From: Blautia hansenii | GTDB taxonomy: Bacteria; Bacillota; Clostridia; Lachnospirales; Lachnospiraceae | Length of the DNA: 64,000 nucleotides | Direction of reading: 5' to 3' | NCBI RefSeq assembly: GCF_013304445.1 | Contig: NZ_JAAITA010000012.1 | Span: forward strand, 1-64,000 | In this document: piece by piece, positions 61,603 to 64,000 of the stretch | Position numbering within the stretch: the first letter of the stretch is position 1 | Layout: every line of letters begins with the position of its first letter | The notes under the pieces: model-generated | Seen by the model: only the letters and a program-made list of their open reading frames with translations | Database searches by the model: none | Told to the model about the DNA's origin: nothing | Position numbers and translations under genes: made by a program

Positions 61603-62812
61603 ATAAATTTGCCATTTCCAGCCTTGGCTGATATCCTTCTTTTTTCAAGGCTTCGATAATCTGCTGTTTGTGCTCCGTACCAAAAGCTTCCAGCGTAATT
61701 TTCAGTTCTACGGCTGCCGTACGGTTGGTGCTTACAAATTGATTGTGATCCAGTTTAATGACATTTCCCTGTTCCCTGGCAATGACACTGGCTACACGCA
61801 CCAATTCTCCCGGTTTATCCGGAAGAAGCACAGACACGGTAAAGATACGGTCTCTGGCAATGAGTCCATGCTGTACCACAGAAGCCATGGTAATCACATC
61901 CATATTGCCTCCGCTTAAAATGGATACCACCTTTTTATCCTGGAATTTCAAATGTTTTAAGGCAGCTACGGTCAGCAGACCCGAATTTTCTACAATCATC
62001 TTGTGATTTTCCACCATATCCAGGAAAGCAACTACCAGTTCATCGTCTTCCACTGTAATGATTTCGTCTACGTTTTTCTGAATGTATGGAAAAATGTGGT
62101 CTCCCGGACGTTTTACTGCGGTTCCGTCTGCAATGGTATTGACAGAAGGAAGTGTCATAACCTCACCGTTTAAAAGGGATGCCTGCATACAATTAGCGCC
62201 TGCCGGTTCTACACCGATAACCTTAATGTTGGGATTTAACAGCTTTACTAAAGTAGAAACGCCTGTAGCCAGTCCGCCGCCTCCGATAGGGACTAATATG
62301 TAGTCCACTAAAGGCAGCTCTTTTAAAATTTCCATGGCAATGGTTCCCTGTCCAGTGGCAACAGCCGGGTCATCAAAGGGATGAATAAACGTATAGCCAT
62401 GTTCCTCTGCCAGCTTATACGCATGAGCACAGGCTTCGTCATACACATCTCCGTGAAGAATGACCTGTGCACCATAGCTTTTGGTCCTCTCCACTTTAAT
62501 GAGCGGTGTGGTTGTTGGCATCACAATCACAGCTTTCACCCCGAAAGCCTTTGCCGCATATGCCACACCCTGGGCATGGTTTCCCGCAGAAGCGGTAATC
62601 AGCCCTTTTTCCCGTTCTCCCGGTGTCAAGGTGCTGATTTTGTAATAAGCCCCGCGGATTTTATAGGCTCCTGTTACCTGCATATTTTCCGGTTTCAAGT
62701 ATACCTTATTTCCCGTATGACTGCTGAAATAATCACTGTATATCAGCTTGGTTTCCTGTGTCACTTTTTTGACGATTTCTGATGCTTCCTCAAACTTTTC
62801 TAATGTAAGCAT
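61601..62812 (-). CDS. ilvA: Threonine ammonia-lyase
   Basis: PLP enzyme deaminating threonine to 2-oxobutyrate. 403 residues: PLP lysine in VTGAYKIRGAYYK, SAGNHAQGVAYAAK, the glycine-rich IGGGGLATGVSTLV, and a C-terminal ACT domain (FTVSVLLPDKPGELVRVASVI). The short form with one ACT-like domain is typical of Gram-positive, often catabolic, enzymes. Start at 62812 is eight bases after GAGGG; an in-frame start at 62917 overlaps ftsY and lacks a site. Confidence 0.95.
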   Translation of the reverse strand: MLTLEKFEEASEIVKKVTQETKLIYSDYFSSHTGNKVYLKPENMQVTGAYKIRGAYYKISTLTPGEREKGLITASAGNHAQGVAYAAKAFGVKAVIVMPTTTPLIKVERTKSYGAQVILHGDVYDEACAHAYKLAEEHGYTFIHPFDDPAVATGQGTIAMEILKELPLVDYILVPIGGGGLATGVSTLVKLLNPNIKVIGVEPAGANCMQASLLNGEVMTLPSVNTIADGTAVKRPGDHIFPYIQKNVDEIITVEDDELVVAFLDMVENHKMIVENSGLLTVAALKHLKFQDKKVVSILSGGNMDVITMASVVQHGLIARDRIFTVSVLLPDKPGELVRVASVIAREQGNVIKLDHNQFVSTNRTAAVELKITLEAFGTEHKQQIIEALKKEGYQPRLEMANL

Positions 62813-62834
62813 TTCACATACCCTCTTCCTGTTT

Positions 62835-63791
62835 CTATTCTTCTCTCTGTGCATGGGAATCCATATTAAATAACGCATTGACAAATTCATCAGAGTCAAA
62901 CTTCTGTAAATCGTCAATCGTCTCTCCTACTCCGATATATTTCACCGGAATCTCCAGTTCAGACTCTATAGCCACGGCGATACCGCCCTTGGCTGTGCCG
63001 TCCAGCTTTGTGAGTATAATTCCCGTTACATTGGCCACTTCATGGAACTGTCTTGCCTGAGCCAGGGCGTTCTGCCCTGTGGTACCATCCAGAACCACCA
63101 GGGTTTCCAGATATGCTTCCGGATATTCTCTTTCAATAATCCGGTAAATTTTCCGCAGCTCTTCCATAAGATTTTTCTTGTTATGAAGTCTTCCTGCCGT
63201 ATCGCAGATAAGGACATCTGCATTTCTGGCTTTAGCTGCAGCAATCGCATCATATACCACCGATGCCGGGTCTGCCCCGTCCTGTCCGCCGATTAATTCC
63301 ACACCGGCCCGGTTGGCCCACTGGGTAAGCTGCTCTCCAGCAGCTGCGCGAAAGGTGTCCGCAGCAGCCATAATTACTTTTTTGCCCTGGTCTTTTAATT
63401 TTCCTGCCAGCTTTCCTACAGAAGTGGTTTTTCCCACTCCGTTGACCCCAATAACCAGAATGACAGATTTTCTGTTTTCAAATTCGTAAGCCGTTTCTCC
63501 TACTGCCATCTGGGCTTTAATACTATCCATCAAAAGCTGCTTACACTCCTGAGGGTCTTTGATTTTCTTCTCAGCGACCTGCTCCTTCAGTCTTTCAATA
63601 ATGGCTGTAGTGGTATTGATTCCAATATCCCCCATAACCAGAATTTCTTCAATTTCCTCATAGAAATCGTCATCAATGCTGGAATAACCGCTGAAAATGG
63701 AATCAATTCCGGAAACAATATTCTCCCTTGTTTTGGAAAGTCCTTCTACCAGTCTCTTAAAAAACCCTTTTTTTTCTTTTCCTTCTGCCAT
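62835..63791 (-). CDS. ftsY: SRP receptor GTPase FtsY
   Basis: Docks SRP at the membrane. 318 residues: N domain (MAEGKEKKGFFKRLVEGLSKTRENIVS), GTPase with VIGVNGVGKTTSVGKLA (about residue 110), DTAGRLHNKKN, and TKLDGTAKGG. The short acidic-poor N-terminus is typical for Gram-positive bacteria. It directly follows smc, the common order, but its usual downstream neighbours ylxM and ffh lie 32 kb away here. Confidence 0.97.
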   Translation of the reverse strand: MAEGKEKKGFFKRLVEGLSKTRENIVSGIDSIFSGYSSIDDDFYEEIEEILVMGDIGINTTTAIIERLKEQVAEKKIKDPQECKQLLMDSIKAQMAVGETAYEFENRKSVILVIGVNGVGKTTSVGKLAGKLKDQGKKVIMAAADTFRAAAGEQLTQWANRAGVELIGGQDGADPASVVYDAIAAAKARNADVLICDTAGRLHNKKNLMEELRKIYRIIEREYPEAYLETLVVLDGTTGQNALAQARQFHEVANVTGIILTKLDGTAKGGIAVAIESELEIPVKYIGVGETIDDLQKFDSDEFVNALFNMDSHAQREE

Positions 63792-63800
63792 GTGTTCCTC

Positions 63801-64000
63801 CTACTTGTCCAAGTCATTTTCTATCAGGTTTACAGATACCAGTGTGGACACACCCTTTTCCTGCATGGTAATTCCATACAAGCGGTCTGCAGCAGTCATG
63901 GTACCTCGTCTATGTGTTATAATAATAAACTGTGTATTTTTTGTCAACTTGTGAAGATACTGGGCATATCTGGTCACGTTGGAATCATCCAGCGCCGCCT
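63801..64000 (-). CDS. smc: Chromosome segregation protein SMC (C-terminal end, runs off the window)
   Basis: The last 66 codons before stop: AALDDSNVTRYAQYLHKLTKN, then TQFIIITHRRGTMTAADRLYG and the tail MQEKGVSTLVSVNL. These are the Walker B/D-loop and H-loop (ITHR) of the SMC head. The frame is open to the window edge. ftsY starts 10 bp downstream, the standard pair. Confidence 0.93.
   Translation of the reverse strand, partial: AALDDSNVTRYAQYLHKLTKNTQFIIITHRRGTMTAADRLYGITMQEKGVSTLVSVNLIENDLDK

Noticed and set aside
1-64000. CRISPR arrays, prophage or insertion sequences
   Set aside because: No regularly spaced direct repeats, transposase frames or phage genes were found on reading; the genes are core functions.

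Overview
The window looks like the chromosome of a Gram-positive anaerobic acetogen of the Lachnospiraceae (a Blautia-like organism is my best guess, from recollection of protein families and synteny, not from a search). Grounds: a complete Wood-Ljungdahl carbonyl-branch cluster of the clostridial type, Firmicutes-style gene orders (rpsP-khpA-rimM-trmD-rplS, ylxM-ffh, gpsA-plsY-der), strong AGGAGG ribosome-binding sites and sigma-A promoters. No phage, insertion sequence, CRISPR array or rRNA operon is visible; most of the window is ordinary core genome.

Region 1 (1-14.7 kb, minus strand) is the acetyl-CoA pathway. In transcription order: a His/Cys-rich small protein, cooT, metF, cooC, [terminator], cooS, cooC, acsB, [stem-loop, new promoter], acsD, acsC, [stem-loop], acsE, the corrinoid-protein activator acsV, a DUF3786 protein, then a tetrahydrofolate riboswitch followed by folT and the first codons of fhs at the window edge. 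Together they reduce methylene-THF to methyl-THF (MetF), move the methyl to the corrinoid protein (AcsE, AcsCD), keep that protein reduced (AcsV), make CO from CO2 (CooS) and join both on AcsB. CooC, CooT and the His-rich protein probably handle nickel, and FolT imports the folate carrier.

Region 2 (15-31 kb): an aldo/keto reductase; the gpsA-plsY-der-DUF512 operon; a divergent PRPP synthase; a secreted coiled-coil/3D-domain wall protein; then a long translation/secretion block (pgeF, yraN, rnhB, ylqF, lepB, rplS, trmD, rimM, khpA, rpsP, ffh, ylxM). Here trmD is fused in frame to a flavodoxin plus two-cluster ferredoxin module, the most unusual gene in the window.

Region 3 (31-49 kb): tmcAL; a PadR regulator with a SEDS (FtsW/RodA)-like protein carrying a permease-prefix domain; a decayed ABC-F gene abutting an opposite-strand gene remnant; PFL/DUF711 and ACT proteins; walJ, coaE, polA, punA; galT; a long ArsR-type regulator; and a GntR-ABC transporter operon whose ATPase gene has a frameshift at a run of seven G.

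Region 4 (49-64 kb): a hydroxyacid dehydrogenase and aspartokinase; pyrBI; pheA; a DUF815 ATPase; RNase P RNA; a nucleoside kinase; a tRNA-Leu with the rare bacterial anticodon AAG; larE-larC for the nickel-pincer cofactor; a DUF362 ferredoxin protein; ilvA; ftsY; and the 3' end of smc. Nickel is a recurring theme (CooC twice, CooT, His-rich protein, LarC/LarE), which fits nickel-dependent CODH/ACS.
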